DNA of 64,000 nt from Porphyra umbilicalis (taxonomy: Eukaryota; Rhodophyta; Bangiophyceae; Bangiales; Bangiaceae). This document shows positions 53,050 to 63,661 of the stretch, piece by piece. Below the pieces are notes generated by a model. That model ran no database searches and was not told where the DNA came from. It worked only from the letters and a program-made list of their open reading frames with translations. The stretch spans positions 151,207-215,206 of the forward strand of contig KV918878.1 in assembly GCA_002049455.2 (NCBI GenBank), in the 5' to 3' direction. Position 1 is the stretch's first letter. Every line of letters starts with the position of its first letter. A program made the position numbers and the translations under genes.

Positions 53050-54290
53050 AAACACCGCCCTCTCTACCACCCACCACCGCGTCCCGCGCGCGCGCGTACA
53101 GCCCCCCCTCCACGCCACCCGCGCACACCGGCACCCCCGCCGCCGCCCCCACGTCACCGCCGCCCCCGCCGACCGATGCCGCCACCCGCGCCACCGCCAC
53201 CGACCGCCGCAGCCACCCACGCTACCGTCCCCGTCGTTGCCGTCCGCCCCCCCGCCCCCGCCGATCGCCGCCGCCCCCCGCACCGGCCGCTTTTGACGCC
53301 GCCCCCGCCGACCGTTGCCGCCACCCGCGCCCACGCCACCGACCACGACCGCCGCTCGCCCCCCCCGCCCCCGCCCATCGCCGCCGCCCCCGCAAACCGT
53401 TGCCGCCGCCCGCGCGGCCACCACCGACCGTCGTCGCCGCTCGCCCCTCCCGCCCCCGCCCATCGCCGCCGCCCCCGCCACCCATTGCCGCCGCCCGCGC
53501 GGCCACCACCGACCGTCGTCGCCGCTCGCCTCTCCCGCCCCCGCCGACTGCCGCTGTTCTCGCCAACCGTTTCCACCTGCGCCTTCGTCCCCGTCCTCGC
53601 CGTGCGCCTCCCCGGCGCCACCGACGGCCGCCGCTGCCGCCGCCCGCCGAAACCACCGTCCCCGCGGCCGACGGCGGCCCTCGCCGCCCGCCGTCGCGTC
53701 ACCGACCCCGGTCCCCGCCATCGCTGTGTGGCCCGCGACGACGCTGGTCGCTACCGACAATCTGTGCCCCCATCCTCGTCACCGCCCCCGCCGACCACCA
53801 CCAACGTCGACCGTCACCCCTGCCAACACCGCCAACACCTTTTTCGCCCCGTGCAACACCGCCAACGCCGTCCCCGGCCCCGCCGACCACCGCCAACGAC
53901 GTCGGTCGCCCCCGCCAACATCCCGACGCGCGGCCCCGCCCCCGCCGACCGCTGCCAACGCCGACCGTTAACGCTGCCGACACCGACAACGCCGTCCCCG
54001 CCCCCCCACCCGGTGCCCTCGCTGCTGACGCCGGGGAAGCCGTCGGCTCTCTCCGCCGCCGCCGCTGCCGACCGGCGCCCCCGTCCCTGCCGACGCCGCC
54101 AACCAAGACAACCGCCGCCGCCAAGCAGAGCCGCCGTGCAAGTCGGCGCTGCCGCCGACCAAGGCCGCATCGCCCGCCGGCTCCGCCGCCGACTTACGCC
54201 CGCATCCCTGCAGGCGGCGGCGCCGCCCGCCGGGCCCGGCCCCGCTCCCACTGACCAGAACCGTCGTCAAGGACGGGGGCCCGGTTCACA
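53050..54290. repeat. CCG-rich low-complexity tract
   Basis: C/G-only stretches with CCGCCCCCGCC and ACCGTCGTCGCC motifs; all frames are open (53038-54300 on plus). It occupies the same relative place as 35320-37500 in the first copy. A 60-70 bp block (CCGCCCGCGCGGCCACCACC...) is duplicated at about 53403 and 53485. Confidence 0.7.
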
Positions 54291-54521
54291 TCGTTGCTAA
54301 CCGACTTGTGCGTTTCCCATTCAATCGTTTTCGACAATGCGTTGCACTTGTGTGTGCGGTGTACCGGGTGCTGTGCGGGGGAGCACGCCAGCGAGTGTGG
54401 TTTCGACGTGGGATGCAGTGTCTGACATGGAGTGCCGTGTCACCTCGATTCTCTGCTTCCTGTGGCTTTGTTGGTCGGTGCGTTCCCCTGCAAGCCTGAT
54501 TTCTTTGTTGATGCAGACCAT

Positions 54522-55652
54522 GAACGTCCACGACGAGGAGCACGGCGACGACAAGGGGGGTGCTGTGGACCAGGACGACCTCTCCTCGGGCCTCGCGATG
54601 GCTGTGAGCCACCATCTTCGGCTGCTGCAGTTGGCGCGGCGGGTCCGCGGTTGTCAGCGCCTGCGGCGACGGCACCTCGGGTCGGTTCGTGGGCGCGCGC
54701 CCAACAAGAAGCGCGACTTCAACCTCGGGCTGCGCAACATTTTGCGAGACTACTGGGGTGTGGACGGGGAGCCGCCCGTCTTCGACGAGGCGGACTTTGA
54801 GAGCCGGTTCCAAATGCCACGCGCTGTCTTCATGCGCGTCTACAATGACATAAAGGCCGAGCCGTTTTTCCGCCATCGCGTCAACGCCACCGGGCGACCC
54901 CAGGCGCATCCGCTTCAGAAGGTCGTCGCCGCGCTGCGCGTTCTTGGCAACGGCGAGGCTGCGGACCGCCCCGATGAGTACGTCCGGTTGTTGAAGTCGA
55001 CCACCAATGCCGCCGTCAAGAGCTTCATTGAGTTCATCGTCAACAAGTACGAGTCGACCTACCTGCGCGCGCCGACGAACGAGGACATCACGCGCATCCT
55101 GGCGTTCAACAAGGACCGGGGCTTGCCCGGCTGTATCGGCAGCTTGGACTGCAGCCACTGATAGTGGCACGGCGGCCCGAAGTCGGCGGCGGGACAGCAC
55201 AAGGGCAGGTCGGGCAAGCGGTCCATTGTCCTGGAGACGGTGTGTGATCCGGACTTCTGGGTTTGGCACGTCTTTGCCGGCTCGCCAGGAAGCAACAACG
55301 ACATCGAAGTCCTCAAGCAGAGCCCTTTGCTTTCTCGTATCGTGCGCGGCGAGTGGCCGCCACGTGAATTTTCTTTTGAAGTGAACGGACGGAGGTACAC
55401 GTAACTTTACTATTTAGTCGACGGTATCTATCCCTCTTACCCCTTTCTAGTTCGCCCCCACCAGAACCCCGGCACCCCGGAGAAGCTTGAGTTCAACGCC
55501 GTACAAGAAGGCGCTCGCAAGGAGGTCGAGCGCCTGTACGGCACCATGTACCAGCAATTCAAGGTGGCTCTCCACCCCGCGCGCCACCACAGCGTGGCGC
55601 ACCTCATCCTCACGGCCAAGGCCGTGTGCATCTTGCACAACATGGTCGTGGA
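54522..55652 (+). pseudogene. Harbinger (plant-transposon-protein type) transposase, truncated by element B
   Basis: ATG 54522 (MNVHDEEHGDDKGG) follows a possible 3' splice site (TTGATGCAG). The protein has RDFNLGLRNILRDYWG-like sequence, FESRFQMPRAVFMRVYNDI, a GRPQAHPLQKVVAALRVL block and DEYVRLLKSTTNAAVKSF. The first catalytic Asp is in GCIGSLDCSH. TGA-TAG (55159-55164) interrupts; the frame continues with GKRSIVLETVCDPDFWVWH and GSNNDIEVLKQSPL, a TAA near 55402, the second Asp in LVDGIYPSYPFL, and the third acidic residue in EGARKEVERLYGTMYQQF. It ends at HNMVV, where the element B LTR begins. The order matches the PF04827-type Harbinger family. Stops and truncation make it inactive. Confidence 0.88.
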
Positions 55653-56039
55653 TGTAGCATATCTCTGCTACATATTGGCAATTAGCCACGAGTAGCCCCC
55701 TTGACTGGCCGAATCCACGGATGTGTGTGACTCGGCTTGTGGCACGCCCTTTTGGGGGGTTACTTCCGCATTGTGTATTTTTTATTGCTTGCCTGTCTTG
55801 TCTGTCTGCCGGCACTCATTACGATCGCTTGATCGGATGGTCGATCGACTAGTGCCGTTGTTTGTATTAAACCACCGTGGGTCCGGGGTCGCCGTCGTGG
55901 GCACCACCCGGCTCCCCATCGGATGCCCTTCAACAAAAGGTCTTTCTTCGTCGCCGCGACGGCGATAGAACTCGCTTTATTGCTTGGCTACGGTCGGTCT
56001 CAGTACACTGGTAATTGAACTAACGATATTAATACCACA
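55653..56039 (+). repeat. Element B 5' LTR
   Basis: 387 bp, starting TGTAGCATAT and ending ATACCACA, with the primer-binding site two bases downstream. The first 20 bases form a small palindrome (ATGTAGCATATCTCTGCTAC...). Confidence 0.9.
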
Positions 56040-56041
56040 TT

Positions 56042-56059
56042 TGGTGGAGCAGCAGGGGA
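56042..56059 (+). promoter_or_regulatory. Element B primer-binding site
   Basis: TGGTGGAGCAGCAGGGGA, two bases after the 5' LTR and identical to the site in element A although the LTRs are unrelated. The primer would be a tRNA ending TCCCCTGCTGCTCCACCA. Confidence 0.82.
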
Positions 56060-56268
56060 TACCCTCGCCTTCATCGTGCCTCGCGGCACGGTGTCCCCGA
56101 GAACTTTCTCGCTGCCTCGTGGCATTGTGACGGTGTCGATACGGTCGCTTGGCGCGCGGGGCGCAAGCCATCGACTTGTGGGCGTGGTGCCGGGGGCATC
56201 ACGGTTGAGTTCTCCGACGTTGGCGAGCAGGGCGTAAGCAAAGTCGGAACACTTGTTCAGGTCCCAGT

Positions 56269-59200
56269 ATGTCTACTGGTGGTACCGGCGGCACTCGGCG
56301 AGCCAGAGACGGCAAGTTGCCATCTGGCTTCCGGCCGCCGGGCGAAGGACAAGGCACTCCTGCCGCCTCCGACGCCCCAACGGACGGTGCTCCAACTCCT
56401 CCCATCCCTGCGGATCAAGCCGCCTCTGGGCAGATGCAGGTGGTGGAGAGCCTGAAGGCGGCCGTTGAAGCACTTCAGCGACGCCTCACGGCCCAAGAAC
56501 AGACTAACGAGTCTCTGGCGCGAGCCAATGACAAGTTGGTCGACGACGTCGAGGCCCTGCGCAAGATCGTCTGGCAAGAGCACGTGCGATGCACGGAAGA
56601 GCAACCTCGGCCAACGCCGATCTTAGCTTGTCTTAATGACAGCGCGTGGGACCGCCACTGGCAAGATAAACCCGCTCGGGTTCGAGCCTGCAAACAGGTG
56701 CGTGTCAACGGACACAAGGAGGAGTGGATCATGGCCACGTGCGACACGCCTGGTATGGTTACCATCACACCGAACATTCGGTTGTGCCGACACAAGTCCA
56801 TGGCAGTCGCCCGCGGCATCGCCATCGTCAAACCGGACGAACCATTCCTGGTCAAGTTATGCAACTTCGGCAAGGACCAAGTCATTGTTCGCAAGAACTC
56901 TACCTTGGGGTTTGCAGAACCCTACCAAGGGCCGATGCTTTCCGCCGTCTTGGATGACAACACCCAAAAGGGTGGAACCGATAACGCATCGGACGACGCG
57001 AGTCGTGACCCACTCGAGGATCTCGACCTCAGTGAGGCACCCGAGTACCTGCACAAGCAGATTCGAGACATGCTGAAGACGCATTCGTCTATGTGGGATG
57101 GAACCCTTGGCGTCATCCGTGCTACGGAGCACGCCATCGTCACTCCTCTCGACGCTCTGCCCATACGGGCCCAACCCTACCGCACCGGGCCGTTCAAACG
57201 GCAGATCATCGCTGAACAGATCAACAAGATGTTGAAGCTCAACGTCATTGCCCCAAGCCATAGTGCTTGGGCAAGCCCCGTGGTAATTGTACCAAAGAAG
57301 AACGGCAAAGCCCGATTCTGTGTCGACTATCGTCGGTTAAACAACATCACCAAGAAGGATGCTTATCCCTTGCCTCGGATGGAGGACTGCCTCGACTCCT
57401 TGGGAGATGCCCAGGTGTTCACGTCTCTCGACTGCACCGCGGGGTACTGGCAAGTACCCTTATGCAAGGAAGACCAAGAGAAGACGGCGTTCACAACGCA
57501 TTGTGGTATATACCACTGGTAATCCATGCCTTTCGGCTTGACGAACGCGCCCGCTACCTTTCAGCGCGCGTTGGATATTATCCTCTCGGGTTTGAAGTGG
57601 CAGATATGCCTTGTCTACTTAGACGATGTCATCATCTTCTCCGCAAACGCGGAACAACACGTCAAAGACGTTGACACTGTTCTGCACCGTCTGCGCGAAG
57701 CCGGGGTTACCCTGAACTTGGAAAAGTGCACGTGGTTCTCCGATGAGGTCAAGTACCTAGGACACATTGTCCGTCCCGGGCAACTGCACGTGCACAACAA
57801 GAACGTGGATGCTCTGAAGCATGTTCCAAACCACAAAGACCCAGCTGAAAAGCTTCTTGGGCATGTGCAACGTCTATCGACCGTTTGTCAAAGACTTTGC
57901 CAAACGAGCAAAGCCCCTGAACGCCCTGACTAGGGCCGAGATCCCAACGGATTTACCACCACCGACGGACGTGGCTATCGCCGCCTTCGAGGACCTTGGC
58001 AACGCACTGTTGGGCCCACCGGTACTTGCTTTTTCGAAGGCCAATCGGAAGCTCGTCGTTGACGTGGACGCATGCGCCGACCAAGTTGGTTGTACCCTCC
58101 TCCAAGAGGAGCCGGGCGAACTGCTTCACCCTGTCGGGTATTGGAGCCGAGGACTCACTGCTGCAGAGCAAAACTACTCCACCACGGAGCGAGAATGCCT
58201 CGGCGTCGTGTGGGCTGTCCTCAAGTTGAGGCACTTCCTCGACGGACAACGGTTCCTCATCCGAACGGATCACCAAGCACTTAGCTGGATCTACAGCACG
58301 ACCGACTCAAGCGGACGCTTGATGCGATGGCGACTTCGCCTTTCCGAATACACATTCGATATGGTTTATAAACGAGGTGCATCGCACCACTTGCCCGACT
58401 TCCTGTCGCGCGCCTCTACGGTGGCTCCGCCAGAAGATATCCATGATGATATACCTTGTCTGGCATTAGCCGAGACGGCCAACGGCTTAAGAACGGGGAG
58501 GTACACGGGTACCGACACACCGGAACCGGTGGAGTTCGACGATGTTGTCATAGCACAACAAACAGACGACTTCTGCGTCGAGATGTCCACTCGCGTGGAG
58601 CGCGGAACGGCCAAGGCCTTCTTCCGCGATGAGCATCACGCTCTGTACCGCCGTGCGCCTTACGGCAAACAATTGGTTATTCCAAAGTCGCTAAGCGAAC
58701 GCGTGTTGACCCTCGAGCACCACGCAACCGTCGCCGCCCATCCTGGTATGAACCGGATGTACTACACAATGCGTAAGGCATACTACTGGCCTTAAAAGGT
58801 GACGGATATTCATTCGACCATCACCAAATGCACAACGTGTGCGCAAAACCGCCTCGCCTTGCGGCGACACACCACGCCCTTGACCCTGTACCAGGCTACC
58901 GAGCCTCTCACGGAGCTATCCGTTGACATCTTTGGGCCCATCCCGGCCTCCAAGAAGGGCAACCGCTTCATCTTGGTTATCACCGACTGCTTCGCCAAGC
59001 TCACCAAGTGCGTCGCCTTGCGGCGAATCACGGCTATGTCAGTGGCGTCAGCCATCATCGACGCGTGGGTATCAGCCTACGGGCCACCGGACCGGATCCT
59101 ATCGGACCAAGGGCCCCAGTTCATGTCGAACTTCTTCATCGCTGTGATGAAAATGCTTGGCATTGAAACTGTCCGCACCACGGCGTATCATCCCCAAACC

Positions 59201-60616
59201 AATGGGCAAGTTGAACGGTACAACCGTACCATGGCTACGCAGCTGCGACACTACGTCGCCGACGACCCATCACGACGGGATGAGCTACTCCCGGTAATCA
59301 CCATGGCGTATAATAGCCAACCACATCGGTCGACGGGCATCGCCCCATTTGAGCTCGTTATCTCAAGGCGGATCCCCAACCTCACGGTTCGCAACTTGCC
59401 CCCGGGCACTCCGCTTACCAATAAGGGAACGCTCAAGGATGGGTCACCCCTAGCTCGCAAACGCGAGTTCATGGCCCGCCTGCGCAAGCAGATCCCCATC
59501 GTGGTAGAGGCCTTGCGCAAGACGCAACAACGTTACAAACGTAACTTCGACCATCGGGTCGCAACCCGCAATGCGGACGTCAAGATCGGCGACTACGTAT
59601 ACACGACCAACCACGATCGGCAAAATAAGCTGCAAAGCAAAGCTATTGGCCCCTTCGTGGACGTTGACGCAGACGCGGACGCCTCCACGTTTGTCATTGA
59701 CATTGACGGCGAGGAGAAACGCGTCAGCAGTGACCATGTCACCCCAGCTCCACGTCCAACGACGACGGACACGGTTCCACACCCCTTGCTAGATGGTCTA
59801 GACCAACGCAAGTCACCCCCGGTAACTGCCGATGAGTATGTGATCGACAAACTCCTAGGCTTACGCCAGACGGGTGACAGCTATAGCGCTAAGGTGCGCT
59901 GGTTCGACTACGGGTCGAAAGACGACACCTGGGAACCCCGGGAGAACCTTCCCCGCAACCTGGTGGTGCGTTTCCTTCGACAGAAGAAGAAGCATGTACC
60001 GGGGTACGAGTGGCAAACGCCAACACGACGAAGTCGCCGACAGGCCGGGCTCACAACCGTGGCCAACATCGTCATGGACTCCACGTGGATACCCACTATC
60101 CAACATGTCCATGTTACCGGTGACGGAGTTATCCATGCCGATGTCTCTTGGACAGAGTCAAGTACCGACGCTGCAATTAAGGAAGTAATTCCTGTGGCGT
60201 GGCTCAAGTGCACTCTGCCGTCCATGACGCGCAACATTGCGTATGATCCCCAACTTGCCTTGCGGCATTTCTCTCGGCTGAACCGTGTTTACGGCCCGTA
60301 CACATATGTGTGGCCGAAATCCGCACAGGCGACACTGATCGGGAGCGATCCCCGTGTACCAGTGCTCCCCAACGGGTTTCTGGTACCTCCGGTGCAACAC
60401 TTGGACTCAGTCCTTCGACGCTTGGTAACAACCACAGAAGAAGCAACCGTGGTTATACTACAATGGACCAACACCAGTTGGTACGCTACTGCCATACGTG
60501 CATGTTTCGAGTACGAGGTGCTTTTATCAGCAGACTCAAGGGATACAAATCCCACAACATGGGCCATGATGGCCTGCCACTTCCTTCATCGCTATGACGA
60601 TAAACAGAAAAACTGA
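56269..60616 (+). pseudogene. Element B gag-pol, internally deleted and broken
   Basis: ATG 56269 (MSTGGTGGTRRARDG) opens a short gag-like N-terminus with a coiled coil (VESLKAAVEALQRRLTAQEQ). It runs without capsid, zinc knuckle or protease into the pre-RT region. RT: RFCVDYRRLNNITKKDAYPL, then ICLVYLDDVIIF at about 57605. RNase H: VDVDACADQVGCTLLQ. Integrase: zinc finger LEHHATVAAHPG then CTTCAQN; core D (SVDIFGP), D (LSDQGPQF), E (GQVERYNR). Chromodomain at about 59833-59985 (EYVIDKLLGL, KVRWFDYGSKDDTWEPRENL). The C-terminal 200 residues align with the methyltransferase-like end of element A but read NGFLVPPVQHLDSVLRRL where A has NPPF. Two TAA stops and one frameshift are present. Confidence 0.92.
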
Positions 60617-60758
60617 GAAGTTGATACAAACATGTCAAACGACAAACAACAACAAGACGAAGAAATATCAACACCCTAAAAAGGCGTAAGACCCCGACAT
60701 TGTCAATCCCACCCCCCCACCGGGGTCAACCGAGCAAGTCACTGAACAGTGAACCTCG

Positions 60759-62717
60759 CTACTCCTCGTCGTCACGACAACGCGAGTCCCGGCGAGAATC
60801 GCGGCTCGCGCCAACACTGGCCGCCGACTCCTGCGAGACACTACGCGCACGCGTGTTGCGCGCCGAGTGCGGAGCCCCCGTCGACGGGCCTCCGCCCGCG
60901 TGGGTCCGACGACCGAGGATGCTCTGCGCGTTGAAGCGCGCCGGCGCGGCCTCCTCCTCTGGCTGGATAGCCTCAAGGTTCTGGGCGAAGCGCTCGTACT
61001 TGGCCTCGCCGTCAACGGCGCGAGCCACGGCCTGTCCAATAATGGACAAAGCCGACTCGACACCCCGTCCGTCCGCGCGCTCTACAGCGGTACGCAAGCC
61101 TGCGATCTGCTCGACCCAGGCGCTAGCCACCGCCGACAAGGCTGCCCCGCGGGGCGCGCGAGCGCGTACATCGCGCGCGCGCGCCGACCCAAACAAGGCA
61201 ACCGCCGCGGTGGAAGACGCGCGGGTCGGCCAAGTGGCATCCACTGCCCGGGGCGGAGAGGGCGAGCGATCGCGCCGCGGTGAACGCGGGCGGTAGCGGC
61301 CCTTTCGGGCGTCGCCAACGGCGTGAGCCCAGGTCCGACGACCACGACGCCACACCCCGGGATGGTTCGAAGTGATTCGAGCCATCGGGAGTGGCGCGTT
61401 CTGGTCCAACGCCCAGTCGAAATCGACACAAGGGTGGCGAAGGCAAAAGCCGTACTCCTTGGTCGGGTCGACCGTGACCCGCACCTGACGGGCTTCCCCG
61501 GAGTCGCGGTCGCGCCAGACGACGTCTTTAAGGACCTCCCGCCAGGGAAACGCCGTCACGGCTTGACGCATCTTGCCGTACAAGACGTACTTGGCTTCGC
61601 CGTCGGGCGCGTCCTTCAACTTGGACGGATCCAACGCGTCGAAATGACGAAGCGTCTTCGCGTCCAAGTGGACGAAGAGCTTGTCATCCTGCAGGGTGTG
61701 AACCCACGCAGCAACTAAGTTGCAGTAGTACTCGGAGTACACCTCCTGCCAGACGGAGCTGTAGGCGTTACGCAACGCATCCGCCAGGTACGACACCACT
61801 ACGGGGGTTGCCACCCACAACCCCGTGTGGGGCTCCCAGTCCGGGATAGGCGGAAGCCAACGGGACAAGTCGAACCCCCGTGGCGCACGGAGAAATCCAG
61901 CCGCCCACGCGGTGGGCATCAACTCGCGACCGCGAAAGAAGCGCGTGTCAGCGGCCCGACGGTGGTCGGATGGGAACATCGGCAGCCGAAACGGGTTCGG
62001 CAACCCGGTGACACGCGGACTGCGGTCATCCTCGACGTTGTCGTTCTCCTCGTGTTTCACCAGCGCGAGCTGCTCGAGGTACGGCTCCAGACCAAAGTCG
62101 TGCCCGAACGGGACCGAAAGGTCCTCGGCGAGAGCCCGCTTGAGGAAGACGGCCTTCGGCCAATTGCGCAGCAAGCGGCAAAACGAGTTGGCCGCCGCCT
62201 CGATCGACTCCGTACCCTTCACAGGGAACATAAGCGCATTGACGTACACCAAACGGTGGAACGGGTGCAAGGGCAGTTGGTACCGCACGACCTCGTTGCA
62301 AAACGACATCTCCTCGTATACACGACGCTGAGGTCCCTGGTTCCCAAAGAACGGGTCCCCATGGACCTTGGCCACGCGGTCGCCCGCGTGGTCCGGCAAC
62401 CCGGCTTGCGCCATCACGTCGATGAAGTCGGGCAACGCCTCGTAGTGCGCGTACACACGGCGCGTGTGCGCACGAGCGCGGTTGCGTACGCACATCTCGT
62501 ACAGACGGTTGTCGGTGACTCGCGGGACCCCATCGACCACCTCAACAGGGTTCGCGTGCACGTAGTACGAGCCGCGAGGCCGAAACTGGCGCAAGACCTC
62601 CGGGTCCGCGGAGCAATCCACTTCCGGATGGCCCCCCGCGGCGGCATGCGCCCCGTCGATGGCCTGACCGCCACCGGCAACGCCGACGTCCACCGCCATC
62701 GCGGCTGAATCCGCCAT
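60759..62717 (-). CDS. Element B antisense gene (aORF), intact
   Basis: An uninterrupted minus-strand gene of 652 codons from ATG 62717 (MADSAAMAVDVGVAGG), between pol and the 3' LTR and opposite to both. The frame is also open upstream to 62954 through Ala-repeat sequence, but the first ATG after the repeat is preferred. The protein has ordinary, folded-looking composition for 480 residues (RLYEMCVRNRARAHTRRVY, FHRLVYVNALMFPVKGTESI, GLWVATPVVVSYLADALRNA, VWQEVYSEYYCNLVAAWVH, YGFCLRHPCVDFDWALDQNA). An Arg/Ser/Pro tract follows (RPRSPRRDRSPSPPRAVD), then a helical region and a basic/acidic tail ending CRDDEE. A block near residues 290-400 aligns with the antisense gene of element A. No known domain is recognised and no membrane span is visible. 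An intact frame in an element with broken pol suggests it matters. Confidence 0.7.
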   Translation of the reverse strand: MADSAAMAVDVGVAGGGQAIDGAHAAAGGHPEVDCSADPEVLRQFRPRGSYYVHANPVEVVDGVPRVTDNRLYEMCVRNRARAHTRRVYAHYEALPDFIDVMAQAGLPDHAGDRVAKVHGDPFFGNQGPQRRVYEEMSFCNEVVRYQLPLHPFHRLVYVNALMFPVKGTESIEAAANSFCRLLRNWPKAVFLKRALAEDLSVPFGHDFGLEPYLEQLALVKHEENDNVEDDRSPRVTGLPNPFRLPMFPSDHRRAADTRFFRGRELMPTAWAAGFLRAPRGFDLSRWLPPIPDWEPHTGLWVATPVVVSYLADALRNAYSSVWQEVYSEYYCNLVAAWVHTLQDDKLFVHLDAKTLRHFDALDPSKLKDAPDGEAKYVLYGKMRQAVTAFPWREVLKDVVWRDRDSGEARQVRVTVDPTKEYGFCLRHPCVDFDWALDQNAPLPMARITSNHPGVWRRGRRTWAHAVGDARKGRYRPRSPRRDRSPSPPRAVDATWPTRASSTAAVALFGSARARDVRARAPRGAALSAVASAWVEQIAGLRTAVERADGRGVESALSIIGQAVARAVDGEAKYERFAQNLEAIQPEEEAAPARFNAQSILGRRTHAGGGPSTGAPHSARNTRARSVSQESAASVGASRDSRRDSRCRDDEE

Positions 62718-62754
62718 TGCGTTGGCCGTTCGGGGGGTGTTTACCCTGGCCGTC

Positions 62755-62886
62755 GCCGCCGGGCTTGCCGCGCTTGCCGCCCTTGCCGCAGCGCTTGCCG
62801 CCCTTGCCGCCGTCGCCGCCGGGCTTGCCGCGCTTGCCGCCCTGGCCGCAGCGCTTGCCGCCCTTGCCGCCGTGCGCGCCGCCCCC
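62755..62886. repeat. 66-bp tandem duplication, Ala-rich in the antisense frame
   Basis: Two near-identical 66-bp units of GCTTGCCGCGCTTGCCGCCC type, encoding RAASAA/AALAALA. They lie just upstream of the antisense gene start. Confidence 0.85.
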
Positions 62887-63030
62887 CCCACCCCGCGCAA
62901 ACCCACACTCACCGGGCCCACCACCTCGCGGTGTGCCACCTTGCGGCGGCGCACCCCTACTCAACCTTGCCGTTAGGCAGCGACCTGTGCGTGAGCACGA
63001 AGACACGGGATGGCCCCGTGCCGACACAAC

Positions 63031-63262
63031 GCGGACCCGCACCCCGGCTTTCGCCGTGTCGTCGGGGGAGTCAACACCCCGACGAGGGCGGCGCCTGCCG
63101 TCACGACGATAACCACCCAGCTGGTGCTGCACCGCGCGCACGCCTCGGTGCTAACCGGCCTGAAGGTGTGGACCCCACCCCCACGCTCGGCACCACGGAC
63201 CCGCACCCCGGCTTCCGCCGTGTCGTCGGGGTAGTCCAACCCCCGACGAAGGAGGCGCCACT
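63031..63262. repeat. Direct repeats of about 68 bp upstream of the 3' LTR
   Basis: ACCCGCACCCCGGCTT... at about 63037 is repeated at about 63201 with a few changes, including CGCCGTGTCGTCGGGG. The period is about 165 bp. The region 62960-63660 has no recognised gene. Confidence 0.7.
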
Positions 63263-63661
63263 CGGCGCCGACGACGGTTGCCCCAACACGTGTTGCACGA
63301 CGCACCCGCGCACCAACGGGTCTTAACCCCGACGCTCGTCGCCTGTCAACCGGCAGTCTGGCCACCACGCCGACGCCGACGCCGACTCGCCTGCGAGGGC
63401 GCGCGTACGCGCAAGCGCCGGTCGGACCCGCAGCGTCTGCTGCCTGCCACCCACGCCCACGCGTGTGTGGCGGGACGGTCGCGACCGCCGACGGCGAACC
63501 GCCACCTCCCCCCAATCGGGACTGGGCGGCGCGCCCCCCCCCACGGCTCCCGCCACCTGGGCGGCTGCACCCGCGCGGGCCCGTAAGAGGCCGCGATCGC
63601 CCAATCGGGTTTCACCATCCTCGGATCTCACCGGGACGGTTCGAGTCTCGCGTTGGAGGTA

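Larger units (their letters stand above)
51914..55652 (+). mobile_element. Second copy of the 34-kb Harbinger family, with transposase, right end displaced
   Basis: The left end GAGCATTCCCACCAATGTCG (51914) and about 1 kb of following sequence match 34350-35200, apart from the nested inserts. A CCG-rich tract (53050-54290) follows, then a Harbinger transposase gene. LTR element B is inserted at 55653, so the right end must lie beyond 64000. The trinucleotide before the left end is TCA, not the expected TTA/TAA, so either it has mutated or the end is not a genuine insertion boundary. Confidence 0.7.

Noticed and set aside
63620-63661. Possible tRNA T-arm (GGTTCGAGTCTC) just before the 3' LTR of element B
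   Set aside because: Stem and 7-nt loop cannot be placed with the conserved TTC position, and no acceptor, D or anticodon arms were found nearby.
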